Shown: piece after piece, positions 18,197 through 28,033 of the stretch
Numbering within the stretch: position 1 is the stretch's first letter
Layout: each line of letters begins with the position of its first letter
NCBI RefSeq assembly: GCF_003946675.1
Contig: NZ_RHOT01000005.1
Coordinates: forward strand, 32,845 to 96,844
Direction: 5' to 3'
From: Lapidilactobacillus gannanensis
Lineage (GTDB): Bacteria; Bacillota; Bacilli; Lactobacillales; Lactobacillaceae
DNA length: 64,000 bases
Translations under genes and position numbers: made by a program
Notes under the pieces: model-generated
Database searches by the model: none
The model's input: only the letters and a program-made list of their open reading frames with translations
Told to the model about the DNA's origin: nothing

Positions 18197-20881
18197 TTAA
18201 CCTTTAGCATCATACCATGTTGGACCATGAGCACTATCCACAACTAATGGCACATCTAATTTCACCGCTGAATCCATGACACTAGGCACTAATTTTTCCA
18301 AAATAGGAATTTCAGTAGCAGGCGCTTCAAAAATCAATTCGTCATGAACCTGCAATAACATTTTAGCTTGTAAGTTTTCTTCAGCTAAACGTTGCTGCAT
18401 ATTGATCATTGCCACTTTAATAATATCGGCGGCACTGCCTTGAATTGGGGTGTTCATAGCTGTTCGTTCAGCAAAGGAACGCAGATTATAATTTTTAGCA
18501 TGAATATCTGGCAAATAACGACGCCGATGCATGATTGTCTCCACATAACCTTGCTGGCGAGCCACTTCAACAATATCTTTGACATACCTTTCAACATCAG
18601 GGTATTGTTCAAAATAAGCCGCAATAAAATTAGCCGCTTGGGTCCGGGAAATACCAATATTACGAGCTAACCCGTAATCACTGATCCCGTAAACAATCCC
18701 AAAGTTAGTTGCTTTCGCCTGGCGACGCATATCTGGCGTAACCTCACTAGGATCAGCAAGATGGAAAATTTTCATTGCCGTATTCGCATGAATATCAATT
18801 TTATTTTTGAAGGCTGCTTGCATATTTGCATCCCCAGAAACATGGGCTAAGACTCGTAGTTCAACTTGTGAGTAATCACTGGAGAAGATTTCCCAATCAG
18901 GATGACTTGGCACAAAAGCCTGACGAATCTTACGACCTTCTGGCAAACGTACTGGAATATTTTGAAGATTAGGATCGACTGAAGAAAGTCGTCCAGTTTG
19001 AGTCAATGTCTGTAAATATCGCGTATGCACTTTATGATCAGGATGAATGACCTTCAACAACCCCGTAATGTACGTTGACTGTAACTTTGAAATTTGGCGA
19101 TAAGTCAAAATACGATCAATAATGGGATTATCACCTTGCAGCTGTTCAAGGACTTCAACCGACGTTGAATAACCGGTCTTGTTCTTCTTGATCACTGGTA
19201 ATTTCAATTCATCAAATAAGACCGTTCCTAATTGCTTGGGTGAGTTGATATTAAATTCATGACCCGCGTCTTCATAAATTAACGCTTGAATATCATTTAA
19301 CCGTTTTTCAAAATCAAGCCGCATCGTTTGCAGTCGTTGACTATCAACAGTAATGCCGTTTAGTTCCATTTGTGCTAAGACTAAAGCTAAAGGCGCTTCT
19401 ATTTCATCATAAAGCTGATCTTGGTCATTATCCTTAAGCTGGGTCAATAGCGGTGTCTTCAAGCGATAAATTGCCTGCGCTTTACAGGCTAAATGATGAC
19501 CTAGAACTTCTGGATCCATTGGGACTGCACGTTTAGTACCTTTACCATAAACTTCTAAGTCAGTCTGAACCGCTTGATACCCATGTAAGTGGGCCAAAAC
19601 ACCAAGATCATTACTGTTATCAAATGTATTAAGCAAGTACGAAACTAACAATAAATCAAAAGTCATCCCAGCAATTGGTGCGCCTAAACGAGTCAACAGG
19701 ACCTCAGTTTTTTTACTATCAAAAACATATTTTTCATGATCTCGATTAGCTAACCAAGCCTTAAATTCTGGCGTAGTTAATAAGCTTAAATCTTGACTGT
19801 AATACCAGTGATCAGCAGCACCAATGGCAAAGCCAATTGGCATTTCCAGATGATAATTATCCCCAAGAATATCAATTTCAAAGGCCTGAGGTTGCGGCGA
19901 CTTCAAAATTTGGGGTAAATCAGCTGCCACTAATTCTTGAGCATTAATCTTCTGGGCCGCATCAGCATCGGCTGAAGTCGTTGATTTACTAATTTGTAAT
20001 TTTGCTAGTTTTGATTTAAAGTCCATCGCTTCATAAAAAGCAATCAACTTTTCTTGATTTTCTGCCTGACGCTTGATATCAGCTAAACTAATCGTTAAAG
20101 GAGCCGCCGTATTAATGGTGGCCAATTTTTTAGACAGCACAGCTTGCTCATGATCGTTTTCCAGATTCTCTTTCAACTTGCTTTTTTTCATTTCGGCAAC
20201 ATGTTGATAGAGTGTTTCAATACTGCCATATTCTTTAACTAACTTGAGGGCCGTTTTTTCGCCGACTTTAGTTACACCAGGATAGTTATCAGAGGTGTCA
20301 CCCATTAATCCCTTCATATCAATGATTTGCTTAGGTGTAATCCCCAACTTCTCCTGCACGTGGGCCGGTGTATAAGTCTCTAACTCATTAACACCTTTCA
20401 CGGTTACTTTCACAGTTGTATTAGCCGTTGTCAGCTGGGTCAGATCTCGATCGCCAGTAATGATTGTCACCGGCATCTGTCCTTGGGCTTCTTTAGCTAG
20501 AGTGCCAATAATATCATCGGCCTCATAATCAACTAACTGATAATGAGCAATACCCAAAGCATCTAAATACTCACCAAAGTATGGTAATTGCTCGGATAAC
20601 TCAGACGGTGTTTTAGAACGATTACCCTTGTAATCATCAAACATTTGGGTCCGAAAAGTTGTTTTGCCAGCATCAAAAGCCACTAACATATGAGTTGGCT
20701 GTTCCGCCGCCAAAATAGTTTCCAGCATATTACTGAAGGTATACAACGCATTAGTATGCAGACCTTCACTGTTTGTAAAACGGTCAAGCGAATTATGCAA
20801 GGCAAAAAAAGCACGAAAGGCTAAACTATTGCCATCTAATAAAAGTAATTTATCTTGCTTTACATCTGCAACTGCTGCCAT
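18197..20881 (-). CDS. polA: DNA polymerase I
   Basis: This 894-residue enzyme fills gaps in repair and removes RNA primers. The ATG at 20881 (MAAVADVKQDKLLLLDGNSLAFRAFF region) has GGAGG 7 bases upstream; the in-frame ATG at 20893 lies at the ribosome binding site itself. Domains: 5'-3' exonuclease (about 10-300, with ITGDRDLTQL and GLMGDTSDNYPGV), a 3'-5' exonuclease-like domain (about 315-490) lacking a clear DxE proofreading motif as is usual in Gram-positive Pol I, and the polymerase domain (about 520-894) with DYSQVELRVLAH, RRQAKATNFGIVYG and LLQVHDELIFE. Confidence 0.97.
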   Translation of the reverse strand: MAAVADVKQDKLLLLDGNSLAFRAFFALHNSLDRFTNSEGLHTNALYTFSNMLETILAAEQPTHMLVAFDAGKTTFRTQMFDDYKGNRSKTPSELSEQLPYFGEYLDALGIAHYQLVDYEADDIIGTLAKEAQGQMPVTIITGDRDLTQLTTANTTVKVTVKGVNELETYTPAHVQEKLGITPKQIIDMKGLMGDTSDNYPGVTKVGEKTALKLVKEYGSIETLYQHVAEMKKSKLKENLENDHEQAVLSKKLATINTAAPLTISLADIKRQAENQEKLIAFYEAMDFKSKLAKLQISKSTTSADADAAQKINAQELVAADLPQILKSPQPQAFEIDILGDNYHLEMPIGFAIGAADHWYYSQDLSLLTTPEFKAWLANRDHEKYVFDSKKTEVLLTRLGAPIAGMTFDLLLVSYLLNTFDNSNDLGVLAHLHGYQAVQTDLEVYGKGTKRAVPMDPEVLGHHLACKAQAIYRLKTPLLTQLKDNDQDQLYDEIEAPLALVLAQMELNGITVDSQRLQTMRLDFEKRLNDIQALIYEDAGHEFNINSPKQLGTVLFDELKLPVIKKNKTGYSTSVEVLEQLQGDNPIIDRILTYRQISKLQSTYITGLLKVIHPDHKVHTRYLQTLTQTGRLSSVDPNLQNIPVRLPEGRKIRQAFVPSHPDWEIFSSDYSQVELRVLAHVSGDANMQAAFKNKIDIHANTAMKIFHLADPSEVTPDMRRQAKATNFGIVYGISDYGLARNIGISRTQAANFIAAYFEQYPDVERYVKDIVEVARQQGYVETIMHRRRYLPDIHAKNYNLRSFAERTAMNTPIQGSAADIIKVAMINMQQRLAEENLQAKMLLQVHDELIFEAPATEIPILEKLVPSVMDSAVKLDVPLVVDSAHGPTWYDAKG

Positions 20882-21009
20882 ATAAACCTCCATCGAAATT
20901 TGCTAGACTACCAAGTTGTCACAATTCCTCTGGCAATTAGGTATTGCGACTAAAACAAGCATCATGACGTCACCGCAGAATCAAGCGAATTGGTACGCCA
21001 TTATTAACC

Positions 21010-22320
21010 TTATTTATTCAATAAATCTTCAAAAGCCTTCTCATATTTTTGAATATCACCAGCGCCCATAAAAATCACTACCGCCTGCTGATATTTAGTT
21101 AACGGTGTCATATTAGCTAAAGTTAACACTTCACCACCATGTTTAATTTCTGCGCCTAAGTCAGCACTTGAAACAGTGCCTTGTTGTTCACGAACCGAGC
21201 CGAAAATGTTCGTCAAATAAACTTGATCAGCGCGATCTAGCGCAGCAGCAAATTGCGGCATTAATGCCTTTGTTCGCGTATATGTGTGTGGTTGGAAAAC
21301 CACCACTAATTCTTGATTGGGATATTTCTGACGTGCTGCATCAATCGTCGCCTTGATTTCAGAGGGATGATGAGCATAGTCATCGATCACGGTTAAATCG
21401 CCAAATTTCTGTTCGCTGAACCGCCGTTTAACCCCGTTGAAAGTCAATAATTCAGCAGCCACTTCATTCATGGACAAGCCTTCAAGATAGCTGACCCCAA
21501 TAACTGCTAAACTATTCAGAATATTGTGTTCACCAAATAAATGAATCACAAAATGGCCAAGCTTTTCACCGTGATGTAACACATCAAAGGATGAACCAGT
21601 AGCCGTCCGTTGAACATTAACCGCCTGAAAATCATCAGTATCTTTTAAACCATAGTAATAAATTGGCGTGTCAGTTTGCAGCCGCCGTAAGTTAGGATCA
21701 TCGCCCCAGGCAAAAATACCCTTTTTCGTTTGCTTAGCCTCTTGCTCAAAGGCACTAAAAACATCTTCTAGGTCATGGTAATAATCAGGATGATCAAAAT
21801 CAACATTGGTCATAATGACATAATCAGGATGATAAGCCACAAAATGACGCCGATATTCATCAGCTTCGAAAACAAAGAAATTGGCATCGGCAACGCCTTT
21901 ACCACTACCGTCACCAATTAAGTAGGACGTTTTAGCAACACCACTAAGCACATGAGCCAATAAACCAGTCGTACTTGTTTTGCCGTGAGTGCCAGCAACA
22001 CCAATACTTGTGTAATCTTGCATCAATTGGCCTAAGAAATCATGATAGCGAATAACCTGATAGCCCTGATCATGAGCTGCCTTAATTTCTGGATGATCAT
22101 CCGTAAAGGCATTACCAGCAATATAAATCCAATCTGGTTGAACATTAGTTGCATCAAATGCATAAATTGGAATCCCAGCTGCTTCCAAACCTTGCTGAGT
22201 GAAAGTGTATTGATCAATATCGGAGCCTGCCACTTGATAGCCTAAATCATGGACCACCAAAGCAAGTGCACTCATTCCTGAACCCTTAATCCCAATAAAA
22301 AAATATTTCTTCGTTGTCAT
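21010..22320 (-). CDS. murC: UDP-N-acetylmuramate--L-alanine ligase
   Basis: This 436-residue ATP-dependent ligase adds L-Ala, the first residue of the peptidoglycan stem. The N-terminal nucleotide-sugar domain has [16 protein letters not shown] (about 7-22). The ATP loop is [15 protein letters not shown] (about 107-121). [10 protein letters not shown] and [14 protein letters not shown] are further Mur ligase motifs, and the C-terminal domain ends near [12 protein letters not shown]. Length is typical. It follows polA by about 130 bases in the direction from ytpR. Confidence 0.97.
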   Translation of the reverse strand: MTTKKYFFIGIKGSGMSALALVVHDLGYQVAGSDIDQYTFTQQGLEAAGIPIYAFDATNVQPDWIYIAGNAFTDDHPEIKAAHDQGYQVIRYHDFLGQLMQDYTSIGVAGTHGKTSTTGLLAHVLSGVAKTSYLIGDGSGKGVADANFFVFEADEYRRHFVAYHPDYVIMTNVDFDHPDYYHDLEDVFSAFEQEAKQTKKGIFAWGDDPNLRRLQTDTPIYYYGLKDTDDFQAVNVQRTATGSSFDVLHHGEKLGHFVIHLFGEHNILNSLAVIGVSYLEGLSMNEVAAELLTFNGVKRRFSEQKFGDLTVIDDYAHHPSEIKATIDAARQKYPNQELVVVFQPHTYTRTKALMPQFAAALDRADQVYLTNIFGSVREQQGTVSSADLGAEIKHGGEVLTLANMTPLTKYQQAVVIFMGAGDIQKYEKAFEDLLNK

Positions 22321-22365
22321 TATTCATCCTCGTTAACTTATTCAGTCTTTTGCTACTCGTAAAAA

Positions 22366-22992
22366 TTATAGTTGATAGTCGAAATCAAACGCTGAACCAA
22401 CTTCCGCTTGATGGTCTAAAACCAAAATACCGCGCTTAGCTGGTGCATTTTTTAGTCCTAATTCCCGGGCACTACAAATCATTCCTAAACTCTTGATACC
22501 CCGCAACTCACCAGGCCAAATAATTTTGCCGTCTGGCATCATGGCCCCAACTAAAGCCACAACGACTTTTTGATTCTCACCAATATTAGGTGCCCCACAG
22601 ACAATTTGTAATGGTTCTGCCGCGCCAACGTCAACTTGCGCAATGTGTAAGTGATCTGAATTAGGATGTTCTTTCAGCGACAGTACTTGACCAACAACAA
22701 ACTTAGGCGTCAAATCAGCCACAAGTTCGGATTTAACACCAGCCTTTTGTAATAGGCCATTAAATTCATCTACTTGATTTTCATTTAAAAATACTTGACC
22801 GGCACCAGTTAAATCCGGCAAATTATCTTGGGCGTGGAATAAGTTAACACCCACTAATTCTTGATTATCCTGACGGAAAATTGCGACCACATCGCCAGCT
22901 TGAGTAACAGCTTGTTCGCTTGCCGTGGCCTGACCTGTTGTGACAATCAATACATCGCCTAAAGCGTCTTTGTTATAGCTTGAAATCAGCAA
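22366..22992 (-). CDS. ytpR: tRNA-binding domain protein YtpR, TTG start
   Basis: This 208-residue protein has an N-terminal DUF4479-type domain (about 1-90) and a C-terminal OB-fold tRNA-binding domain (about 95-205) of the kind found in PheRS beta and Arc1p; FVVGQVLSLKEHPNSDHLHI, IVCGAPNIGENQKVVVA and GMICSARELGL are its core. The start is TTG 22992 with GGGAAG about 10 bases upstream; there is no in-frame ATG nearby. In Bacillus the homologue neighbours ytpP and murC-region genes, as here. The cellular role is not settled. Confidence 0.9.
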   Translation of the reverse strand: MLISSYNKDALGDVLIVTTGQATASEQAVTQAGDVVAIFRQDNQELVGVNLFHAQDNLPDLTGAGQVFLNENQVDEFNGLLQKAGVKSELVADLTPKFVVGQVLSLKEHPNSDHLHIAQVDVGAAEPLQIVCGAPNIGENQKVVVALVGAMMPDGKIIWPGELRGIKSLGMICSARELGLKNAPAKRGILVLDHQAEVGSAFDFDYQL

Positions 22993-23136
22993 TCGAAAAA
23001 CTTCCCATCATTTTATATTTTTTCTAAGTGTGCCCCATGGGGATTTTTATATTATCTTAAAATAAAATAGTGATATTTTCAGAAAGTTGCCCCGAAGTAT
23101 TCTTGAGCACAACTCAATTTTTAAATTTTATTTGTA

Positions 23137-23214
23137 CAAAAAAAGCGTGTCGCTCTCAAAAGCTATCTTGCTGCGATTTTGTCGGCAGCAAGAAATAGCT
23201 CTGATTGCACGCTT
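23137..23214 (-). terminator. Terminator of ytpP
   Basis: A long hairpin (outer arms AAGCGTG/CACGCTT, inner arms AGCTAT and CTTGCTGC) is followed by a T run on the minus strand, about 35 bases past the ytpP stop. Confidence 0.85.
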
Positions 23215-23249
23215 ATTATTGTAAGCTAGATTTAATTGTTTTTAAAGTC

Positions 23250-23579
23250 CTAGTTAGTAAAAGCTAAATTATTAATGAAATTTTCAATTTCCGCACGAGT
23301 TTTGCGGTCAGCACTCACAAAACGACCAACTTCTTGGCCATCTTCAAAAGCAACAAAACTAGGAATTCCCATGATGCCTAATTCTTGGGCTAAATCCATA
23401 AATTGATCACGATCAACTTCAACGAAATTCAAATCCGGATATTCGGCATCGATTGCTGGCATGCTTGGCTTGATAAAGCGGCAATCACCACACCAAGTTG
23501 CCGTAAAGAAGAGCATCGTCTTCCCCTTAGCCGTAATTGACTTTAAATCTTTTGATGGTATTTCACTTAAAGCTTTCAT
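23250..23579 (-). CDS. ytpP: Thioredoxin-like protein (YtpP type)
   Basis: This 109-residue thioredoxin-fold protein has the redox motif WCGDC (about 29-33; TATWCGDCRFIKP), a variant of the classic WCGPC. The cis-proline region GIMGIPSFVAFEDGQEVGRF (about 68-87) is intact. It is cytoplasmic, with no signal peptide. It is monocistronic with its own terminator and lies next to ytpR, as in Bacillus. General thiol-disulfide exchange is likely; partners are unknown. Confidence 0.9.
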   Translation of the reverse strand: MKALSEIPSKDLKSITAKGKTMLFFTATWCGDCRFIKPSMPAIDAEYPDLNFVEVDRDQFMDLAQELGIMGIPSFVAFEDGQEVGRFVSADRKTRAEIENFINNLAFTN

Positions 23580-23668
23580 GATTTAAAAACCTCCATCTTA
23601 GTACTGTACTAAGAATAAGCTATCTTTTAGTAAGTGTCAACTAAAATTAATTATAGCTAAATCCGCAC

Positions 23669-24022
23669 TTAATGGTTTGTCGTGACCCGCAAATTAATTA
23701 TTTTGCCACGATCATCTAACGTAGCTAAGTCAGTTCCAGTTAAAGCAAAAATCTTGCGGCTCTTTTCCTTTTGGCCAACAACACCCCAATTTACTTCAAC
23801 CCGATTGTCCTGCTTATAGACCTCAAAAATATGCTTTAACTTGATATTCTCTGTAAAGAAGTTTTTAAAAAATTGATCTACCTGTTCTCGCCCGCGATAG
23901 ACATACCCACGATTGTCAGTGACAATTGCCTCATCAGCAAACAAAGTCAGCAGTTTTTGTAAACTTGCCTGATCATGGCAGGCTGTATCAGACAAAGTAA
24001 AATACTCGGTTAAAGTTTCCAT
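23669..24022 (-). CDS. SnoaL/NTF2-like small protein
   Basis: This 117-residue single-domain protein fits the NTF2/SnoaL cone fold: a helical N-terminus (LTEYFTLSDTACHDQASLQKLLTLF), then ADEAIVTDNRGYVYRGREQVDQFFKNFF, typical of SnoaL-like polyketide-cyclase relatives, and C-terminal strands ending in RVTTNH. In such small stand-alone members the function is usually unknown. It has its own promoter with an overlapping inverted repeat (24123-24165) that may be an operator. Confidence 0.75.
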   Translation of the reverse strand: METLTEYFTLSDTACHDQASLQKLLTLFADEAIVTDNRGYVYRGREQVDQFFKNFFTENIKLKHIFEVYKQDNRVEVNWGVVGQKEKSRKIFALTGTDLATLDDRGKIINLRVTTNH

Positions 24023-24122
24023 TTAAAACACTCCTTCTTAATTAGTGACAGTGCTAGCTGCAAATAATCTGTCATTATTTTAAATAAATTGTGCCAGTTA
24101 ATCAGTCAAACAATCGTTTTAT

Positions 24123-24165
24123 ATTATACTGGTTCAGAACAAAATTACAAAAAAGTTGTTCTGAA
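24123..24165 (-). promoter_or_regulatory. Promoter with palindromic candidate operator for the SnoaL-like gene
   Basis: TATAAT (24123-24128) and TTGTAA (24145-24150) have a 16-base spacer on the minus strand. A perfect inverted repeat, TTCAGAACAA (24133-24142) and TTGTTCTGAA (24156-24165), brackets the -35. It lacks a T run, so an operator is likelier than a terminator. The rest of 24023-24349 shows nothing recognised. Confidence 0.55.
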
Positions 24166-24349
24166 AACTGAGTCCCTATTTTCTACAAAATATTCGCTGC
24201 TAACAACGCTCACCAGGCATAAAAACGGTCGCACCACAACAAATGAATTTCATTTCCACTAAAGTAAGCGTCTGGACTTGCCCCACTTAGCGAAACAGGG
24301 TATTCTAATGACATAGTACCTAATTATCGTCATGAAGAAGGGGCTCAAA

Positions 24350-24694
24350 ATGACAGAAGACGAAAAGAAGTTACTCAAGTACGCACTCTATGGCTTTGCT
24401 AATGGTGTGATGGCTGGTTTAGTTGGTGCTGTGGCCTGGCAGTTACAAGCACGTGAACTGCCTGATAGTCTGTTAGCAGAAATTAAAAGTCTATTTCTAA
24501 AGGAAGGCCCAATTGCTGGTGCTTGGATCGAATCACGACCACGGACAACTGTTTGGCATAACCAACGTCATCAGGTTTATTTTGGTGGTATTACGCGTGA
24601 GGAACAAGCTGGTCTAACCCAATATCAATTTATGTTTGATGCGCGAACTCGGGAACTTTTGGATTTAAAAAAAGAAGCTGGGCAACTAGATTAG
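24350..24694 (+). CDS. Small membrane-anchored protein of unknown function
   Basis: The ATG at 24350 (MTEDEKKLLKYALYG) has AAGGGG 7 bases upstream and is preferred to the in-frame ATG at 24332. The 114-residue protein has one N-terminal membrane segment (about 10-32, YALYGFANGVMAGLVGAVAW) and a polar outer domain. The C-terminal QYQFMFDARTRELLDLKKE resembles the last strand of PepSY-type domains, but this is weak. It is one of few plus-strand genes and converges on trmB. Confidence 0.7.
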   Translation: MTEDEKKLLKYALYGFANGVMAGLVGAVAWQLQARELPDSLLAEIKSLFLKEGPIAGAWIESRPRTTVWHNQRHQVYFGGITREEQAGLTQYQFMFDARTRELLDLKKEAGQLD

Positions 24695-24733
24695 TTTACC
24701 AAGCTTCGTAATGATATTTTATATCGCTGATAT

Positions 24734-25393
24734 TTATTTTGTCACTGGTGGCATCGCGTCAAGTGCATAGATAACTTGACCACGGGCTGCAAATTTTTGT
24801 TCATATTCTGTCTCAACATTTTCAGCTTGACGTTCAGTCTGGTGCAAATCGACTGATAAAAAATCAAACAACCAACCGGCTTGATTGAGACTCATAATTG
24901 AATATTCGAATAATCCGCTATTATCTGTTTTTAATTTTAATTGACCATTTTTTGCTAAGACGATTTGATATTGGGCAAGGAAACTCGCGTAAGTCAATCG
25001 TCTTTTTGCGTGTTTCGTTTTTGGCCAAGGATCGGAGAAATTCAGATAAATATTAGCAACTTCGGCTGGTGCAAAAAATTCAGTTAAAGCAGCACCATCG
25101 CCTAAAAATAGCTGTAAATTAGGCAACCGCAATTCACATTGTTTCTGCAAAATCATGCCAATAGCAGAGGATTGTAATTCCATGCCAATAAAATTCAATT
25201 CTGGATATTTCTGGGCCATGCCAATAATAAATTGGCCCTTCCCTGAACCTATTTCTAACTGAATCGGTAAATTAGGATTGGCAAAACGATCACGCCATTG
25301 ACCTGCTAGATCTTTGTCCGTGGCCGCAGTTACAATCAAATCAGGATTAGCCGCAATTAGATCTGGCACCCAAGGTTTATTTCGTAAACGCAT
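24734..25393 (-). CDS. trmB: tRNA (guanine-N7-)-methyltransferase
   Basis: This 219-residue SAM-dependent methyltransferase makes m7G46 in the tRNA variable loop. SAM-binding motif I is LEIGSGKGQFI (about 46-56); FIGMELQSSAIG follows, and the family signature NIYLNFSDPWPKTKHAKRRLTY lies about 115-136 (two adjoining blocks). The C-terminal VETEYEQKF motif is present. The ATG has AGGAG about 13 bases upstream. It follows ecsB closely in the same direction (9-base gap), so it may be co-transcribed. Confidence 0.96.
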   Translation of the reverse strand: MRLRNKPWVPDLIAANPDLIVTAATDKDLAGQWRDRFANPNLPIQLEIGSGKGQFIIGMAQKYPELNFIGMELQSSAIGMILQKQCELRLPNLQLFLGDGAALTEFFAPAEVANIYLNFSDPWPKTKHAKRRLTYASFLAQYQIVLAKNGQLKLKTDNSGLFEYSIMSLNQAGWLFDFLSVDLHQTERQAENVETEYEQKFAARGQVIYALDAMPPVTK

Positions 25394-25402
25394 AATTTAT
25401 CA

Positions 25403-26638
25403 TTAACTCCTCTTCTTTGCTAGCCTACTTGGTAAATAAAATCGTAAAAATACAATAATTAGCACTAATCCGGCAACAATCAAACCGCTGACAACTAACC
25501 ACCCTAATTGCTGACCATTCAGTAATAGCATTAAGCTATAACCTAACCATTGTCCCAAGAGCAGTATGCGTAGCAACCGTTCAAAATCACGTTGTCTTTC
25601 TGCCAACGTGGTGGGATAAAGTTGCGTCAGTGGATTATGGTCAAAATGATGGAATAAAGGCAACAGCTGATAACCGGCTAAATAAATAAACAGTAAAAAC
25701 AACAGTGCCACGACCACAGGCTGCTGAATCAGTGCTAGTAAAACCATTCCAATTACTAAAAATCGCAACCAAATATTTAAATAGTCCGTCCGTCGTAAGA
25801 AAGCACGCTGATATAAATAACTAAAGGTCCCAGGCTGCCGCTGTTGCCACCATTTTAAACAACGATCAATCAAGCGATTGCTGACCACATGCCCACCAAC
25901 TTCAGGTACATCAACAAAAAGATTATAAAAACGCAATATGCGAAATTGCCGACTGGCCTCTTGTTCAATGACTAAGCGCCAATTAAGCCGCGTCGTTGGT
26001 AAAATCTTAGTTTGTGTCCAACGCCACCAAAGATTAGCTAAGATAGCTAAAATAAGTGCTAAGCCACCATATACATAAAAACCAAGTACCCAACTGACCA
26101 CGGCACCAAGAACCAACCAAATCCGCTTGATTGGCAGTTGCCGATCAGCTTGATCTCGTAATAACTGGCTCATCAGTAATCTTAAATCCAAGTCTTTGAA
26201 CACAAACAATGACAACATCAGTCCCAACCACTGCCACGGTGAAATTGTGGTTGCCCGCAATACAAAGGGCGTTAGCACTAATCCGGCAAAAACCATGACA
26301 AAAGCGGGTAATGCCAGACTATAGTGCTGGGCTTGCTTAAGGTAGCGGCCTAATTGAGCCTCTTTTGGTAGTAAGAAAATTTGATCAGCTTTCACCAAAA
26401 GCGTTGCAAGTCGCCCAATTAGCAAAACAAGCGCCAAAATAATGATTACTATTGGTTGGGCCCACCATAAAGGCTGGCTGATTTTTTGAAGGGCATTACT
26501 ATACCAGAACGCCAGAGCCCCGACTACAAAAACCGCCGCCAAAATCAAGTGGTCATTAAAGACATACCGTAAATACTTATTTTGTTGGCGTAGATGCTGT
26601 TTTAAACGGTGGCGCCACAAAGTCTGAAAATCAAACAT
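25403..26638 (-). CDS. ecsB: ABC transporter permease EcsB
   Basis: This 411-residue integral membrane protein has about ten hydrophobic segments, with long stretches near 25-80, 100-180, 260-310 and 335-400. It matches EcsB in length and in the opening FDFQTLWRHRLKQHLRQQNKYLRYVFNDH (two short blocks). The ATG at 26638 has GGAG 7 bases upstream and overlaps the ecsA stop by 8 bases. In Bacillus EcsAB affects secretion and intramembrane proteolysis; the substrate is unsettled. Nearby hit, yhaH-like and prsA reproduce the Bacillus neighbourhood. Confidence 0.92.
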   Translation of the reverse strand: MFDFQTLWRHRLKQHLRQQNKYLRYVFNDHLILAAVFVVGALAFWYSNALQKISQPLWWAQPIVIIILALVLLIGRLATLLVKADQIFLLPKEAQLGRYLKQAQHYSLALPAFVMVFAGLVLTPFVLRATTISPWQWLGLMLSLFVFKDLDLRLLMSQLLRDQADRQLPIKRIWLVLGAVVSWVLGFYVYGGLALILAILANLWWRWTQTKILPTTRLNWRLVIEQEASRQFRILRFYNLFVDVPEVGGHVVSNRLIDRCLKWWQQRQPGTFSYLYQRAFLRRTDYLNIWLRFLVIGMVLLALIQQPVVVALLFLLFIYLAGYQLLPLFHHFDHNPLTQLYPTTLAERQRDFERLLRILLLGQWLGYSLMLLLNGQQLGWLVVSGLIVAGLVLIIVFLRFYLPSRLAKKRS

Positions 26639-27365
26639 CACCATTCTCCTTTGCCATCTGTAAGTAGATATCATCTAATTGATTAGGCGCAACGTTGAAT
26701 TCTGTTGCTAATTCAGTAACAGTCCCACTGGCGCGAATCGTCCCTTGATTAAGCAAAATAAACCGATCAGCTTGTGCTTTGGCCGTCGCTAAAATATGCG
26801 TTGTCATCAAAACTGACTTGCCCGCAGCTTTTTTAGTTGCGATTAGATCAAGTAAGTTATGAACCGCTAAAGGATCCAGGCCAGTAAAAGGTTCATCAAT
26901 AACCAATAGATTGGCCGACGTCATGAAAGCATTAACGATCATCACTTTTTGTTGCATCCCTTTAGAGAAATGAGTTGGAAACCAATCTAGCATTTGATCT
27001 AGTCGAAATAGCTTCAACAATTTCTCAGCAACTGACCAAGTCGCGTCCGAATCTAATTGGTAGGCCATGATTGTCATTTCCAAATGCTCTCGTAAAGTAA
27101 GTTCTGGGTATAAAATTGGTGTTTCTGGTACGAAGGCAATCTGTTGGCGATAAGCTTGCAAATCAGACTTTAAACTCACCTCATCGATTTTAATCGTACC
27201 TGATGTAGCTGGCAATAAACCTAAAATGTGTTTAATCGTTGTTGATTTACCAGCCCCATTTAAGCCAATCAGGCCAACAACCTCACCATCGTTTACTTTA
27301 AAACTGACATCTTTTAGAATTTGTAAGTGCTGATAGCCCCCACTCAGATGTTCTACTGTTAACAT
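26631..27365 (-). CDS. ecsA: ABC transporter ATP-binding protein EcsA
   Basis: This 244-residue ATPase pairs with EcsB. All key motifs are intact: Walker A GLNGAGKST (about 36-44), signature FSKGMQQKV, Walker B LLVIDEPFTGLD and switch histidine MTTHIL. The start is ATG 27365 (MLTVEHLSGGY) with GGAAAAG 9 bases upstream; the open frame extends further only through the divergent promoter region. It is transcribed divergently from hit, as in Bacillus subtilis. Confidence 0.94.
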   Translation of the reverse strand: MLTVEHLSGGYQHLQILKDVSFKVNDGEVVGLIGLNGAGKSTTIKHILGLLPATSGTIKIDEVSLKSDLQAYRQQIAFVPETPILYPELTLREHLEMTIMAYQLDSDATWSVAEKLLKLFRLDQMLDWFPTHFSKGMQQKVMIVNAFMTSANLLVIDEPFTGLDPLAVHNLLDLIATKKAAGKSVLMTTHILATAKAQADRFILLNQGTIRASGTVTELATEFNVAPNQLDDIYLQMAKENGDV

Positions 27366-27598
27366 TGCAATCTTTTCCTTCCTTAGTGCAGCCTCGATTC
27401 CGGCTCGAAGCAACTCAACTCAAATTTCAAATTAGCTTTAATCATCAACATAATGCTAAATAATCATTGCAGTTGGCTAGCATCCAATTGGTCTTTCGTG
27501 TCATAATGGAGCTTGAACAACTAGTCATGGTAATCATTAATATGATAGCATGAAAGAGCTAGTAATGAGTATCGATAAATTAATTGAAGGTGAAACAA

Positions 27599-28030
27599 AT
27601 GGATGATTGTATTTTTTGCAAAATTATTCGCGGTGAAATTCCAAGTGTAAAGGTTTATGAAGACGATGATGTCCTAGCTTTTCTGGACATCTCTCAGGTA
27701 ACACCTGGTCACACACTGTTGGTTCCTAAAAAACATGTCCCTGACATTTACGCCTACGACACTGACTTAGCAACTCGCGTCTTCCAACACGTGCCTCAGA
27801 TTGCCCGTGCCATTAAAGCTGCCTTTCCAGAAGCTCAGGGCCTGAATATCTGTAACAACAATGGTGAGTTGGCTTATCAATCTGTTTTTCATTCTCACAT
27901 TCATTTTGTCCCACGTTATACGACCGCTGATGGTTTCTCAATGAAGTGGGCCAATAATGCTGATCAATACACGCCGGAGAAATTAGCCAAAATTGCTGAA
28001 CAAATTAAGGCACAAATCAAGGAGGCTTAA
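27599..28030 (+). CDS. hit: HIT family nucleotide-binding protein
   Basis: This 143-residue histidine triad protein begins MDDCIFCKIIRGEIPSVKVYED, with zinc-type CxxC. The catalytic triad is HSHIHFVP (about 98-105) in YQSVFHSHIHFVPRY. Members hydrolyse purine nucleoside phosphoramidates and related dinucleotides. The ATG at 27599 has GAAGGTGA 6 bases upstream. It is transcribed divergently from ecsA and followed after 3 bases by the YtxH-like gene. Confidence 0.95.
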   Translation: MDDCIFCKIIRGEIPSVKVYEDDDVLAFLDISQVTPGHTLLVPKKHVPDIYAYDTDLATRVFQHVPQIARAIKAAFPEAQGLNICNNNGELAYQSVFHSHIHFVPRYTTADGFSMKWANNADQYTPEKLAKIAEQIKAQIKEA

Positions 28031-28033
28031 CTC

